DNA of 64,000 bases from Sporosarcina limicola. GTDB taxonomy: Bacteria > Bacillota > Bacilli > Bacillales_A > Planococcaceae. The notes below the pieces were generated by a model. The model was not told the origin of the DNA. It did not search any database and saw only the letters and a list, made by a program, of their open reading frames with translations. Shown piece after piece: positions 63,822 through 64,000 of this stretch (the first letter of the stretch is position 1; every line of letters begins with the position of its first letter). The DNA is taken from NCBI RefSeq assembly GCF_014873855.1, contig NZ_JADBEL010000001.1, positions 221,198-285,197 of the forward strand, written 5' to 3'. A program made the translations under genes and the position numbers.

Positions 63822-64000
63822 TTAAGTAGTAGATTTAATTTTATCTGATATTTTTTCGGATGATTCTTTTAAAATATTGATGTACTTTGAAAGCTCAGAC
63901 TCAAAATCACCTTCAATACCTACAATGCTGATTGTAGCAATAACCTCCTTAGTTATAGTGTTGAATATTGGGACGGCTACGGCTATAGTACCTTCAAATA
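63822..64000 (-). CDS. IclR-family regulator, C-terminal part (runs off the edge)
   Basis: The last 58 residues are present: FEGTIAVAVPIFNTITKEVI, ATISIVGIEG and a helical tail ending KIKSTT. The IAVPIFN...ATISI pattern is the end of the IclR effector-binding domain. The DNA-binding half lies beyond the window. It is upstream of the permease-creatininase pair on the same strand, with a terminator between, so it is a candidate regulator of those genes. Confidence 0.75.
   Translation of the reverse strand, partial: FEGTIAVAVPIFNTITKEVIATISIVGIEGDFESELSKYINILKESSEKISDKIKSTT

Overview
The window reads as chromosomal DNA of a moderately low-GC, endospore-former-type Bacillales. I infer a Planococcaceae/Sporosarcina- or Lysinibacillus-like host from strong AGGAGG-type ribosome binding sites, frequent GTG/TTG starts, a tenA-thiM-thiD-thiE-thiW operon behind a TPP riboswitch, a VmlR-type ABC-F gene, Mqo, and DUF3238 and DUF4317 proteins. 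I see no rRNA, tRNA, CRISPR array or intact insertion sequence.

Layout. 0-5 kb: a 41-bp tandem repeat array, an OmpR-type two-component pair, a membrane transporter-like protein and an M20 amidohydrolase. 5-10 kb: an AbrB/RelE-type toxin-antitoxin pair, a TetR regulator divergent from a membrane protein and a CPBP protease, then a PadR regulator with a second CPBP protease. 10-11 kb: a small locus with a structured-RNA candidate and a nonsense-interrupted toxin-like gene, flanked by two copies of the 3' end of a wrbA-like gene. 11-17 kb: WrbA, a DUF3238 protein and the thiamin salvage operon. 17-26 kb: an ABC-F resistance gene with an attenuator leader, then NUDIX, phosphatase, AraC, hydrolase, Mqo and ECF S-component genes. 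26-33 kb: accessory genes (pRiA4b ORF-3-like, AlbA_2/Schlafen-like, DUF4317, an ECF sigma factor with its membrane partner) and many hairpins and dispersed repeats.

33-53 kb is a dense defence island. It holds a divergent pair that looks like a BsuRI/HaeIII-class (GGCC) restriction enzyme and C5-methyltransferase, a giant membrane-inserted P-loop NTPase (YobI/KAP-like), and a six-gene minus-strand block. That block contains two DrmE-like genes, the DrmA helicase, the DrmB DUF1998 protein, an McrB-like AAA+ motor and an McrC/DUF2357-like nuclease. DISARM-type genes (drmE-drmA-drmB) are therefore joined to an McrBC-type module, and no drmC (PLD nuclease) is present. This is the most interesting object in the window.

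53-64 kb: small zinc-ribbon proteins, a lipoprotein, an autoregulated HTH protein, a Fic AMP-transferase, a MetX-like hydrolase, a patchwork of broken gene fragments (fic, an IS3-type orfA and another gene end), a chemoreceptor, an IS200/IS605-like palindromic element, a creatininase-family hydrolase with an APC permease, and the 3' end of an IclR-type regulator running off the right edge.

Four arrays of unrelated sequence but nearly the same 20.5-21 bp period lie between genes (1-395, 5271-5330, 17111-17205, 27532-27715). They are the clearest sequence-level oddity outside the defence island.
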